This document shows positions 52,054-60,988 of a DNA stretch of 64,000 nt, piece by piece. A model generated the notes under the pieces. The model had not been told where the DNA came from. It saw nothing but the letters and a program-made list of their open reading frames with translations, and did no database searches. Source of the DNA: Pigmentiphaga litoralis (GTDB lineage Bacteria; Pseudomonadota; Gammaproteobacteria; Burkholderiales; Burkholderiaceae_B); contig NZ_JACCBP010000002.1 in assembly GCF_013408655.1 (NCBI RefSeq), positions 868,001-932,000 of the forward strand, given 5' to 3'. The position numbers and the translations under genes are program-made. Position 1 is the stretch's first letter. Each line of letters opens with the position of its first letter.

Positions 52054-53085
52054 ATGGCGCGTTTCCGTATCGAAAAGAAGTGGGGCATGCTCGCTGTCGC
52101 GTTGTCGGCAGGGGCGATCGCGGCGTGGCTGAGCCAGCGCTATGTCCAGGCGCGGATCGATCAGGTCGAGGCTGGCGCGCGCAAGCCGCAGGTCGCTGTG
52201 CTGGTTGCCGCAGAAGACCTGCCCGCAGGCGCGCGCCTGACGCATGCAAGCATCGCGGTGCGCGACATGCCGGGCGAGTGGACGTCGGACAGTGCCTTGA
52301 CGCCAGAGCACGCCGAGGCTGTCCTCTCGGCGTCGCTGTCCCATCCGGTCCGGCGAGGCGAACCGATTCTGTGGGCGCATGTGGAAGCGGCGCGGGCGCG
52401 CAGCCTGGCGGACAAACTGGCCGCCGGACGCCGTGCGGTGACCTTGCCCGTCGATGATATGTCGTCCGTGTCGGGCCTGTTGCAGCCGGGTGACCTGATC
52501 GATCTGTACGTGTCGTTCGACCATCGCGGCAAGCCCGTCACCGTGCCGCTGCTACAAGGCATGAAGGTGCTGGCCACTGGCCGGCAGGTCGAAGCGGATA
52601 GCGGCGGATCCGCCTCGACCCCGACGAATGAGACGGGACGATCCTTCTCGACCGTCACGCTGGACGCCTCACCCGAAGAGGCCGTCAAGCTCATCGCAGC
52701 GCGCCAGAACGGCACCGTCACGGCCATGCTGCGCGGCGCGGCGGAAAGCAAGGCCGTTTCGTCCGCCTACCTGGGCGACCTGGGAAAGTTGCTGGGCCTG
52801 CAGGAACCGGCCCCCGACCGCGCGCCACCGAAACGCGCGCAGGTGCCGATCATCTACGGCGACCGCACGCCACGCACGATTCCCAAACTGGGTGAAGCGT
52901 GGTCTGACCCGGTACCGGGAGCGATGGAAGGCGGACCGGGCATCGACGCGACTGCCAGGCCGCCAGCGGGCGGTACGGCGCTGCCCGTCATGCCCTGGGC
53001 CGCAACCAGTGGCGGTGAATCCGTGCGAGAAACGTCAGACCAGGCCACTCGTCCCTCTGCGTTGAGCCGCGAGGTCACGCCATGA
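52054..53085 (+). CDS. cpaB: Flp pilus assembly protein CpaB/RcpC
   Basis: A 343-residue protein with an N-terminal membrane anchor (MLAVALSAGAIAAWLSQRY) and an SAF domain (VAVLVAAEDLPAGARLTHASIAVRDMP, HPVRRGEPILWAHV), then the RcpC core (GRRAVTLPVDDMSSVSGLLQPGDLIDLYVSF). It is a periplasmic partner of the secretin that gates the Tad pore. The C-terminal 90 residues are Pro/Gly-rich. It starts 7 bases after the small prepilin gene and ends overlapping the secretin gene. Confidence 0.9.
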   Translation: MARFRIEKKWGMLAVALSAGAIAAWLSQRYVQARIDQVEAGARKPQVAVLVAAEDLPAGARLTHASIAVRDMPGEWTSDSALTPEHAEAVLSASLSHPVRRGEPILWAHVEAARARSLADKLAAGRRAVTLPVDDMSSVSGLLQPGDLIDLYVSFDHRGKPVTVPLLQGMKVLATGRQVEADSGGSASTPTNETGRSFSTVTLDASPEEAVKLIAARQNGTVTAMLRGAAESKAVSSAYLGDLGKLLGLQEPAPDRAPPKRAQVPIIYGDRTPRTIPKLGEAWSDPVPGAMEGGPGIDATARPPAGGTALPVMPWAATSGGESVRETSDQATRPSALSREVTP

Positions 53086-54515
53086 CCGCGTTGCTTGCAC
53101 ACTGCATGCGCCTGCTGCCAGGCGCGATCCTGCGAATAGGCCTACTCATCCCGGCAGTCGATGTCCTGGGATCACCCTCCATGCCGATCGCGCGGTTCGC
53201 AACGCCGGCCCAGCCAGCTCAACCCGCCCAATCTGCACAGATCGAATCCGAAGACATGGAGCTCTTCGTCGGTGAAACCTTCGTCCTGCCCACCCCTGGA
53301 GTGGCCCGCATTGCTGTCGGCAACGGCCGCGTCATTCATGCCGCGACTGGCGACGACAAGGAAGTGATCCTGTTCGGCAACGCCCCCGGCGAGTCCTCGC
53401 TCGTCGTGTGGAACGCAGACGGTGTCGCGCGGCGGCTGCGCATTTCGGTCGTCGCCACGCAGGCGCGGCGGGTCCAGCAGGAACTTGCCGCATTCCTCGC
53501 GCGGATTCCGAATGCCCGCAGCGTGGTCGTGGGCGACAAGGTCATCATCGAAGGGGACGACCTGTCCGATGCGGACCAGGCCAAGATCGCCGTGCTGGCC
53601 AAACGGTATCCGCAGATCGTCGACTTTACCGAGCAGGTCGGGTGGGAACGCATGATCATGATGGACGTGAAGGTGGTCGAGCTGCCGCGTTCCACGATGG
53701 AAGAACTTGGCGTGCGGTGGGACGCCGCGACCACGGGCGGGCTGACGGCCGGCGTGGCATGGGACGCCGCGGTGGGCAGCCGCTTTCGGGCCGCAGCCGA
53801 TGCCGCGTCGGCCGGCGAATCGATTCGCCCGGGCGGCAACGCAATCGCATTGCCGTTCCCGACCAGCGCACCCGCAGGCTATCTGGGGGCCAACGCCTTG
53901 CTGTCGTCGCGGCTCAATGCCATGGCCAGGAAGGGCGATGCGCTGATCCTGGCGGAGCCGCAATTGTCGGCACGCAGCGGATCCACGGCGCGGTTTCTTG
54001 CCGGTGGCGAAGTCCCGTACTCGACCACCGATCGCAATGGCGCCAGCAACACTGCCTTCAAGCCCTATGGCGTCACTCTGCAGATTACGCCGCGTGTGGA
54101 TCGGACCGGCACCGTGCGGTCGGTCATCGATGTCGAAGTCAGCACGGTGGATCCGTCTGTCACCGGGACGGGTGGTCCGGCGTTGAAAGTGCGCCGCACG
54201 TCCACCGAATTCAATGTGCGCCCCAACGAGACACTCGTCCTCAGCGGCTTCCTGTCGCTTGAACAGGCACAAGAGGTCAGCAGTGTGCCAGGGCTCGCGC
54301 GTCTGCCGCTGCTTGGCGCCTTGTTCCGGTCGACCCGCACGCAGCGCGCTGATACCGAGCTGGTCATCTTCGTCACGCCGCGGGTGGTCACGGCGGGCAA
54401 TCCGGATCTGCGTGAGCGGGTGCGCCGCGCGGATGCTCTGGTCGATGCCGCCATGCCCGAACGGCGCTTGCTCATTCCTGTCCACCCGGACGTTTTTTTT
54501 ACGGAGCCCCAATGA
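53082..54515 (+). CDS. cpaC: Tad-type secretin CpaC/RcpA
   Basis: A 477-residue outer-membrane secretin. After a signal region and a PAQ repeat linker (PAQPAQPAQSAQ) come the pilus-secretin N-domain (GETFVLPTPGVARIAVGNGRV), a BON-like segment (ARSVVVGDKVIIEGDDLSD) and the secretin core (GDALILAEPQLSARSGSTARFLAGGEVPY, FKPYGVTLQITPRV, FNVRPNETLVLSGFL, PLLGALFRSTRTQRADTELVIFVTPRVV). It forms the multimeric pore. It starts in an ATGA overlap with cpaB. Confidence 0.92.
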   Translation: MTALLAHCMRLLPGAILRIGLLIPAVDVLGSPSMPIARFATPAQPAQPAQSAQIESEDMELFVGETFVLPTPGVARIAVGNGRVIHAATGDDKEVILFGNAPGESSLVVWNADGVARRLRISVVATQARRVQQELAAFLARIPNARSVVVGDKVIIEGDDLSDADQAKIAVLAKRYPQIVDFTEQVGWERMIMMDVKVVELPRSTMEELGVRWDAATTGGLTAGVAWDAAVGSRFRAAADAASAGESIRPGGNAIALPFPTSAPAGYLGANALLSSRLNAMARKGDALILAEPQLSARSGSTARFLAGGEVPYSTTDRNGASNTAFKPYGVTLQITPRVDRTGTVRSVIDVEVSTVDPSVTGTGGPALKVRRTSTEFNVRPNETLVLSGFLSLEQAQEVSSVPGLARLPLLGALFRSTRTQRADTELVIFVTPRVVTAGNPDLRERVRRADALVDAAMPERRLLIPVHPDVFFTEPQ

Positions 54516-56224
54516 TGTTGCAGATCGAGATTCTGGACGAAGACAGCCAGCCGCGCCGCCTGGACGTGGCCGCGCCCGCGCTGGTGGGGCGCAGCGATGC
54601 GTGCGCCGTGCGGCTGCGCAATTGGCGGGTAGCGAGGGTGCATGCCCGGCTTGTGCACCATCCGGAAGGCGTCTTCATTGAAGACCTGGGCTCGTTTGGC
54701 GGCACGACCGTCAATGGCAAGCGGGTGGTCCAGTACGGACCGTTGGCCGAAACCGACGAGGTGTTCATCGGCGCGGCAATGCTCAAGGTCTTGCGGGTCT
54801 TGCCGATGGCGGCGGCCATTGCGGCCGAGCCGCGGCAGGAGGCCTATGCGCCCGCAGCACCTGCCCAGGCCGAACCGGCAGTGCGTCCCCACCCGTCCGA
54901 AGGGGAGTGGCGCCGGCGCCTGCATAGCGGCTTGCTTGACGCCTTGGATCTGCGCCGCCGCGACCTGGCTGGCATGAGCGATGCCATGCTTCGCAAGGAA
55001 GCCGACAGCGTATTGAGCGCGCTCATTGCCGAGTCCGATATTCCCGACGCGCTTGACCGCGATCAGCTGAGGCGACAGGTCGTGGATGAAGCGTTGGGGC
55101 TCGGCCCACTGGAATGCCTCCTGGCCGATGCCACCGTGTCCGAGATCATGGTCAATCGCCATGATGAGATCTGGGTGGAGCAGGGCGGTCAGTTGCGCCG
55201 CCATCCCAGCGGCTTCAGCAGCGATCAGTCGGTGCTGGGCGTGATCGAACGGATCGTTGCGCCGATCGGGCGGCGGATCGACGAAAGCTCGCCCATGGTC
55301 GATGCGCGGCTGCGTGACGGCTCGCGCGTCAACGCCATCATCCCGCCGCTGGCGCTCAAGGGCCCGTCGCTGACGATCCGGAAGTTTCCGGCGCGTCGGC
55401 TGACCATGCAGGATCTGGTGGCCGGGGAATCGCTGGACCGGTCGATGGCCGCCTTCCTGCAGTCGTGCGTGACGCATCGCAAGAACGTCGTGGTGTCCGG
55501 CGGGACGGGGTCGGGCAAGACGACCTTGCTGAACATTCTGTCGAACTTCATTCCGCCCGGCGAGCGCGTGATCACCATCGAAGATGCGGCCGAACTGCGG
55601 CTTGACCACGAACATCTCGTGTCGCTCGAAGCCCGACCCGCCAACCTGGAAGGCCGGGGCGCCGTGGCCATCCGCGATCTGGTGCGCAATGCCCTGCGCA
55701 TGCGGCCGGACCGCATCGTGATCGGCGAATGCCGAGGTTCGGAAGCGCTCGACATGCTGCAGGCGATGAACACGGGGCACGAAGGGTCGCTGACGACCCT
55801 GCACGCCAACACGCCGCGCGACGCCCTGTCGCGGCTGGAAACCCTGGTGCTCATGGCCGGCATGGACCTGCCACTGGGCGCGATTCGAGAGCAGATTGCG
55901 TCGGCCGTGGACATCATCGTGCAGCAGAGCCGCAGTCCGGCGGGCCGGCGGCGGATCACGGCCATCGTGGAGGTCAGCGGCATGGAGAGCGGCAAGATCC
56001 AGTTGCAGGAGCTGTTCCGTTTCGAACGCCGGGCCGTCCGCAGCGATGGCACCGAGACAGGCGAGTTCGTCGGCTGCGAATTGATGCCGACCTTCTACGA
56101 CGCCTGGCGCAGCGCGGGCATCACGCTGGATCCATCACTGTTCTGCGGCCGCACGGCCGTCGGTGAAGGCAAGAGCGGGTCCACCAACCCATCGTCCGAT
56201 TCATCACGCGGAGCCGGCACATGA
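54512..56224 (+). CDS. cpaF: FHA-CpaF/TadA secretion ATPase fusion
   Basis: A 570-residue cytosolic ATPase. Residues 1-95 form a forkhead-associated domain (VGRSDACAVRL, ARVHARLVHH, GGTTVNGKRV); the usual Ser of the SxxH motif is Ala, so phosphothreonine binding may be weakened. Residues 130-540 are a CpaF/TadA T2SS-E ATPase: LGPLECLLADATVSEIMVN, Walker A SGGTGSGKTT (Lys336), the Asp box ITIEDAAEL, VIGECRGSEALDMLQAMNTGHEG (Walker B) and TLHANTPRDAL (His box). It powers pilus assembly. No separate TadZ/CpaE is in the locus; the FHA domain may supply positional or signal input instead (inference). Confidence 0.92.
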   Translation: MMLQIEILDEDSQPRRLDVAAPALVGRSDACAVRLRNWRVARVHARLVHHPEGVFIEDLGSFGGTTVNGKRVVQYGPLAETDEVFIGAAMLKVLRVLPMAAAIAAEPRQEAYAPAAPAQAEPAVRPHPSEGEWRRRLHSGLLDALDLRRRDLAGMSDAMLRKEADSVLSALIAESDIPDALDRDQLRRQVVDEALGLGPLECLLADATVSEIMVNRHDEIWVEQGGQLRRHPSGFSSDQSVLGVIERIVAPIGRRIDESSPMVDARLRDGSRVNAIIPPLALKGPSLTIRKFPARRLTMQDLVAGESLDRSMAAFLQSCVTHRKNVVVSGGTGSGKTTLLNILSNFIPPGERVITIEDAAELRLDHEHLVSLEARPANLEGRGAVAIRDLVRNALRMRPDRIVIGECRGSEALDMLQAMNTGHEGSLTTLHANTPRDALSRLETLVLMAGMDLPLGAIREQIASAVDIIVQQSRSPAGRRRITAIVEVSGMESGKIQLQELFRFERRAVRSDGTETGEFVGCELMPTFYDAWRSAGITLDPSLFCGRTAVGEGKSGSTNPSSDSSRGAGT

Positions 56225-57069
56225 ACGTCGTGATCATCGCGCTCCTGGTGATGCTGGGCACCGCGATCGCGGCCTGGGGCATGCAGCTTGCCGTCGCCGA
56301 CGCCCTCAAACGGTATCGGGCGTTGTTCACCGAGACGGCGCGCATCGACATGAGCGAACTCTTCCTCTTCTTCGACACCGAGCGTTTGTGGGGCGTGAAC
56401 CTGCTGCTGGCGGGCGCAGCCGCGGTGGTCAGCGGCCTGCTGCTTCAAAGCGTGACGGTGGGTCTCGTGGCGGGGGCCGCCTGGCTATGGGTGCCGCGTC
56501 ATGCGGTGCGCTGGCTCAAACGGCGCCGCCTGCAGCGCTTCGACAGCCAATTGCCCGACGCGCTGCTGGCCCTGGCTGGCGCCTTGGGCGCCGGCGCCAG
56601 TCTGCAGTCAGGGCTGACGCAGGTGGTGGCCGAGGGCCGCTCGCCGCTCGCTCAGGAGTTCGGCCTGATGCTGCGGGAACAGCGCTTTGGGGTCTCGCTT
56701 GATGAGGCCCTGGCGCATCTGGATGCACGTGTGCCCACGGAAGCCGCCCATCTGGTGGTCGCGGCCTTGCGGATCGCGGCCGACACCGGCGGCAATCTGG
56801 CCGAGACCTTGTCGCGCATCGCCGGCACTTTGCGCGCGCGCCTGCAGATTGAAGGACGGATCCAGGTCATGACCGCGCAGGGGCGGCTGCAGGCACGCGT
56901 GGTCGGCGGCCTGCCACCTTTGTTGATTGCAGTGCTCTACCAACTCGAGCCCGACGCGATGCGGCAGTTGTGGACCACCGCGACGGGCGGCGCTGTCCTC
57001 GCAGTCATTGTGATGCTGGAACTTGCCGGTCTCTGGTTGATTCGCCGCATCGTGGGCATCGATGTGTGA
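56221..57069 (+). CDS. tadB: Tad inner-membrane platform protein TadB
   Basis: A 282-residue T2SSF-family protein: an N-terminal helix (VVIIALLVMLGTAIAAWGMQL), a second pair of helices around 55-95, the cytosolic helical domain QLPDALLALAGALGAGASLQSGLTQVVAEG...LAQEFGLML and two C-terminal helices. It builds the inner-membrane platform with TadC and the CpaF ATPase. It overlaps the cpaF stop (ATGA). Confidence 0.9.
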   Translation: MNVVIIALLVMLGTAIAAWGMQLAVADALKRYRALFTETARIDMSELFLFFDTERLWGVNLLLAGAAAVVSGLLLQSVTVGLVAGAAWLWVPRHAVRWLKRRRLQRFDSQLPDALLALAGALGAGASLQSGLTQVVAEGRSPLAQEFGLMLREQRFGVSLDEALAHLDARVPTEAAHLVVAALRIAADTGGNLAETLSRIAGTLRARLQIEGRIQVMTAQGRLQARVVGGLPPLLIAVLYQLEPDAMRQLWTTATGGAVLAVIVMLELAGLWLIRRIVGIDV

Positions 57070-57096
57070 GCACCGACCCATGACCACCGGCCCATA

Positions 57097-57132
57097 AACA
57101 CCGCCACACAAACGCCGCCACACAAACACCGC
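57097..57132. repeat. 14-base tandem repeat, 2.6 copies
   Basis: AACACCGCCACACA, AACGCCGCCACACA and a partial AACACCGC lie in the only sizeable gap (about 100 bases) of an otherwise overlapping operon, between tadB and tadC. Confidence 0.8.
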
Positions 57133-57172
57133 AATAAGAGCGACCACACCGAACACCGGTGCACGGACCCTG

Positions 57173-58141
57173 ATGCGCACACCGAGATTGAGCCCCCAAA
57201 ACATGAACTTCGATGAAGCTTCCGCCCTCCGGACTTTCGTCAGCCCTGACACCTTCAACGTCGCGGCGTTGGGCGCTGCATTGGCTGCGGGCGTCAGCGT
57301 CACGCTGTTGGTCTGGCTGGCCTATCGGTTCGTTGCCGACACGCCGCCCGCCGGTGCGCGGGGGCGCGATCAGCCGCCGCCTGCATTCCGCGCGACCTGG
57401 TGGCTGATCGCGGCGGCTGCGCATTACACCGCGCCGACGCTGTCGTGGCGGTATCGGCGCGCCCTCGACAAGCGGCTCATCGCCGCGGGCCTGGACCAGG
57501 CATTGGCCGCGAAACACATCCTGGCCGCGCAGTGGCTCATCGCAATTGCCGTCGCGGGGCTCCTCACCCTGCTGCATGGGGTGACGGCCGGAACGCCCGG
57601 GTTGACTGGCGCGTTGATGATTGCGGCCGCGAGCGGGCTGGGATGGATCTGGCCGCGGCTCTGGCTGCGCGAGTGCATCGCCTTGAGGCAGCGGGCGCTG
57701 CTGCGTGCTTTGCCCTTCATGCTGGACATGACGACCCTGTGCGTGGAGGCCGGGCTCAACTTGTCCGGCGCCCTGCAGCAGGCCGTGCGCAAAGGTCCGC
57801 CGGGCCCATTGCGCGACGAGTTGCAGCGGGTGCTCGGCGACATCCGCACTGGCGTGCCACGCGCCCAGGCCCTGCGGGACTTCGCCACACGCGTCAACGC
57901 GTCAGCCGTCACGGCGCTGGTGGGCACGCTGATCCAGGCCGACACGCTCGGCATGAACCTGGCGCAGATCCTGCGGGCGCAGGCGGATCAGCAACGCAGC
58001 GACCGTTTCCTGCGCGCCGAAAAACTCGCCATGGAAGCACCGGTCAAGATGCTGTTTCCGCTGATCGCATTCATCTTCCCATGCACCTTCGTGGTCATCG
58101 CTTTTCCGATCGGCATCAAGTTGCTGGAGTTGTCGCAATGA
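57173..58141 (+). CDS. tadC: Tad inner-membrane platform protein TadC
   Basis: A T2SSF-family protein of 322 residues (312 if the Met at 57203 is used; neither start has a strong ribosome binding site). An N-terminal helix (VAALGAALAAGVSVTLLVWL), a central pair, the T2SSF domain ALLRALPFMLDMTTLCVEAGLNLSGALQQAVRKGP and a C-terminal helix KMLFPLIAFIFPCTFVVIAFP are in the order expected for TadC. Partner of TadB in the inner-membrane platform. Confidence 0.9.
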   Translation: MRTPRLSPQNMNFDEASALRTFVSPDTFNVAALGAALAAGVSVTLLVWLAYRFVADTPPAGARGRDQPPPAFRATWWLIAAAAHYTAPTLSWRYRRALDKRLIAAGLDQALAAKHILAAQWLIAIAVAGLLTLLHGVTAGTPGLTGALMIAAASGLGWIWPRLWLRECIALRQRALLRALPFMLDMTTLCVEAGLNLSGALQQAVRKGPPGPLRDELQRVLGDIRTGVPRAQALRDFATRVNASAVTALVGTLIQADTLGMNLAQILRAQADQQRSDRFLRAEKLAMEAPVKMLFPLIAFIFPCTFVVIAFPIGIKLLELSQ

Positions 58142-58545
58142 GCAGCGAACCGAGCCGAGTGCGGTCCACCAGGGATCGGCAAGATAGGGCTATGCACGCG
58201 AACGATCCGCAAGACAAGCAGTCGCTGATGCCACCACCAGAGCCGGCGCAGCACGTGCACTGGCGGCACGCCCGCACGTTTCGAACGCGGCTGGTAGGCT
58301 TGCTCGGCCAACCGCCATTGAAACCGCAGGAAGCCCTGCGGGTCACGCCGTGCGCCGCCGTGCATACCTTCGGCATGCGCCATGCGATCGATGTCGTCTT
58401 TGTGGGAAGAGGGGGCGTCGTGCTGGCCGTCGTGCCGCACGTGCCGCCAGGGCGCATCGTCTGGCGACGTGGCGCAACCGAGGTCGTCGAAACAGCAGCG
58501 GGATGCGCGCCAGGGTGTGGCTTGCACGTGGGAGCCCGGCTATGA
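58138..58545 (+). CDS. DUF192 protein coupled to the Tad operon
   Basis: A 135-residue DUF192 protein: RTFRTRLVGLLGQPPL, then PCAAVHTFGMRHAIDVVFVGRGG and VVPHVPPGRIVWRRGATEVVE, the family's conserved Cys-x4-TxGMR...D block. The first 40 residues are hydrophilic, and no signal peptide or lipobox is seen (many relatives are exported). The ATG overlaps the tadC stop (ATGA). The family's function is unknown; coupling suggests a role in the pilus or secretion machine. Confidence 0.85.
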   Translation: MSSEPSRVRSTRDRQDRAMHANDPQDKQSLMPPPEPAQHVHWRHARTFRTRLVGLLGQPPLKPQEALRVTPCAAVHTFGMRHAIDVVFVGRGGVVLAVVPHVPPGRIVWRRGATEVVETAAGCAPGCGLHVGARL

Positions 58546-58560
58546 GCCGCCATGAACAAA

Positions 58561-58598
58561 GGCCCCCAAATGCGCCAAAAAAATCGCACTTGAGGGCC
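58561..58598. terminator. Hairpin between convergent Tad operon and argH
   Basis: GGCCCCCAAATGCG (58561-58574) pairs 12/14 with CGCACTTGAGGGCC (58585-58598). There is no good U-tract, so function as a terminator is tentative. Confidence 0.4.
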
Positions 58599-58676
58599 AG
58601 TCAGACAACTCGACCTGCGCGCTGTGTCCAGCGCGCGTCGAAATCACTTTCGCGCCTTGTGCAGCGCGCGACCGTC

Positions 58677-60098
58677 TTACTTCCGCGTCTCGTCCAATAC
58701 GCGTTGCGCTTCTTCCCGCACACGAACCGGCGCGGTGCCGCCGATGTGCGAGCGCGATGCCACCGAGCCTTCCAGCGTCAGCACTGCGTGGATGTCCTCA
58801 TCGATCGACGGATGGAACACCCGCAGTTCTTCGACCGTCAGGTCGGCCAGGTCGCACTTGCGGTCCACGCAGGCACGCACGGCCAGGGCAACGGCTTCGT
58901 GGGCGTCGCGGAAGGGCAGGCCCTTCTTGACCAGGTAGTCTGCCAGGTCGGTCGCCGTCGAAAAGCCCTGCAGCGCGGCGGCGCGCATCGCGTCTTTCTG
59001 GACCTTGATGCCGGCAGCCATGTCCACGAAGATGCGCAGCGTGTCGCGTACGGTGTCAGCGGTGTCGAACAGGCCTTCCTTGTCTTCCTGGTTGTCTTTG
59101 TTGTAGGCCAGGGGCTGGCCTTTCATCAGGGTCAGCAGGGCGACCAGATTGCCGTTGACCCGGCCCGTCTTGCCGCGCGCCAACTCGGGCACATCGGGAT
59201 TCTTCTTTTGCGGCATGATCGAGCTGCCGGTGCAGAAGCGGTCGGCCAGGTCGATGAAGCCAACGCGCGGGCTCATCCACAGCACCAGTTCTTCGGACAG
59301 GCGCGAGACGTGCGTCATGATCAGCGCGCCGGCCGCGCAGAATTCGATCGCGAAATCGCGGTCCGACACGGCGTCGAGCGAGTTGCGGGCCACGCCGTCG
59401 AAGCCCAGGGTGCGGGCCACGCGTTCGCGGTCGATCGGGTAGGACGTGCCGGCAAGCGCGGCGGCGCCCAGCGGCAGGCGGTTCACGCGCTTGCGGCAAT
59501 CGATCAGGCGTTCGGCGTCACGGCCGAACATTTCGGCATAGGCCAGCAGGTGGTGGCCAAAGGTGACAGGCTGGGCGACCTGCAGGTGCGTGAAGCCCGG
59601 CATGATGGTGTCGGCGTGTTCCAGCGCGATCGTGGCCAGCGCAAAGCGCAGTTGGTGCAGCAGGTCGACCTGGGTGTCGATCTCGCCGCGCAGCCAGAGG
59701 CGGATGTCCGTGGCGACCTGGTCGTTGCGCGACCGGCCGGTGTGCAGGCGCTTGCCCGCGTCGCCGACCAGTTCGGTCAGGCGGCGTTCGATGTTCAGGT
59801 GGACGTCTTCAAGATCAAGCAGCCATTCAAAACGGCCGGCGTCGATTTCCGTCAGGATGGAGGCCATGCCGCCGCGGATCGCGTCCAGGTCTTCCTGGCT
59901 GATCAGCTTGACGGCGTGCAGCATCTCGGCGTGGGCCAGCGAGCCCTGGATGTCGACATGCGCAAGGCGTTTGTCGAAGTCCACCGACGCGGTGTACCTT
60001 TTGACGAGGTCCGACACGGGTTCGGAGAAACGGGCGGACCAGGCTTCCGCTTTTTTGGCGAACTGGTCTTGGGGGCGGGGGTCGGTGGTTTGGGACAT
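58677..60098 (-). CDS. argH: Argininosuccinate lyase
   Basis: A 473-residue cytosolic enzyme that splits argininosuccinate to arginine and fumarate, the last step of arginine synthesis. It carries the fumarase/aspartase superfamily signature [12 protein letters not shown] with the catalytic Ser, plus the [19 protein letters not shown] and [20 protein letters not shown] blocks. Length is normal. The start at 60098 begins [20 protein letters not shown]; only 22 bases separate it from the divergent LytTR regulator gene, so their promoters overlap. Confidence 0.97.
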   Translation of the reverse strand: MSQTTDPRPQDQFAKKAEAWSARFSEPVSDLVKRYTASVDFDKRLAHVDIQGSLAHAEMLHAVKLISQEDLDAIRGGMASILTEIDAGRFEWLLDLEDVHLNIERRLTELVGDAGKRLHTGRSRNDQVATDIRLWLRGEIDTQVDLLHQLRFALATIALEHADTIMPGFTHLQVAQPVTFGHHLLAYAEMFGRDAERLIDCRKRVNRLPLGAAALAGTSYPIDRERVARTLGFDGVARNSLDAVSDRDFAIEFCAAGALIMTHVSRLSEELVLWMSPRVGFIDLADRFCTGSSIMPQKKNPDVPELARGKTGRVNGNLVALLTLMKGQPLAYNKDNQEDKEGLFDTADTVRDTLRIFVDMAAGIKVQKDAMRAAALQGFSTATDLADYLVKKGLPFRDAHEAVALAVRACVDRKCDLADLTVEELRVFHPSIDEDIHAVLTLEGSVASRSHIGGTAPVRVREEAQRVLDETRK

Positions 60099-60120
60099 GG
60101 GGCGGATTATAAAGCGGGTT

Positions 60121-60930
60121 ATGACACTACCTGAGTCGACAGTGCGAGCATCGTCTTCAGCCCAGGCAGGCACGGGCGCCCCCAGGCTGCTGATCGTGGA
60201 TCGCGATCCGGCGGCCCGGCGGCGGCTGCGCACGCAGTTGCGCGCGCTGCATCGGCGTTTTCCGGTGCAGATCGTAGCCGAAGCCGACGACGGCCGCAGC
60301 GCCCGGGACGTGCTGGATACGTTGGGGTTGCAGACCGCGCCGCACATCGTGCTGCTCGACCTCGTGCTGCCGGATGGCAGTGGCCTGGCCTTTGCCGAAG
60401 AATTCCGCAAGCGGCCCGCTGCGCCCCAGATCATCCTGATCGGCCCGGGCAACGATGCCCTGAACGACGTCGGAACGCTGGACGTGGCGGCCACGCTGCG
60501 CCGGCCGGTCCGCGCCGACCAGCTGGAAGCCGCGCTGCGCATTGCCGCCGTGAGGTGTCATGCGCCTTTCCTCCCCATCGTCCCCCAAAGCGGCCGCGAC
60601 GCCGTCGCCATCCACGACATCCTTTACCTGCGCGCCGAACTCAAATACGTACTGATCCGCACCCGTGATGCGGAATACCTGACGGAACAGCCGCTGACCA
60701 GTCTCCTCAACGACCATCCGGACCAATTCGTCCAGGCGCATCGCGCGGCCCTGGTCGCCCGGCACGCGATTGCCGGCGCACGGCGGGTGGCCGCAGGCGA
60801 GCATGATCCGGCGGCCGATGCCTACTGGGAACTCCTGTTGCACGGCACGGCCGAACGGATTCCCGTGTCTCGGCGCCGCTGGCGCGAGATCCGGCCGATC
60901 GTCGCCGGATTGTCCCTGGATCTACAATAG
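60121..60930 (+). CDS. LytTR-family response regulator (AlgR-like)
   Basis: A 269-residue regulator: a receiver domain (residues about 20-140) with LLIVDRDP acidic residues and [12 protein letters not shown] phosphoacceptor Asp80, and a LytTR DNA-binding domain (about 165-262: [40 protein letters not shown]). The Lys normally found near the end of the receiver appears as Arg ([12 protein letters not shown]), which could weaken phospho-signalling. No sensor kinase lies in the window. AlgR-type regulators in related bacteria control pili, alginate and metabolism. Confidence 0.85.
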   Translation: MTLPESTVRASSSAQAGTGAPRLLIVDRDPAARRRLRTQLRALHRRFPVQIVAEADDGRSARDVLDTLGLQTAPHIVLLDLVLPDGSGLAFAEEFRKRPAAPQIILIGPGNDALNDVGTLDVAATLRRPVRADQLEAALRIAAVRCHAPFLPIVPQSGRDAVAIHDILYLRAELKYVLIRTRDAEYLTEQPLTSLLNDHPDQFVQAHRAALVARHAIAGARRVAAGEHDPAADAYWELLLHGTAERIPVSRRRWREIRPIVAGLSLDLQ

Positions 60931-60988
60931 GGTTGCCCGGCGCCCTGCACGTCACCTGAGCCTGGCACACCCATCCCCCGGAGGACCC

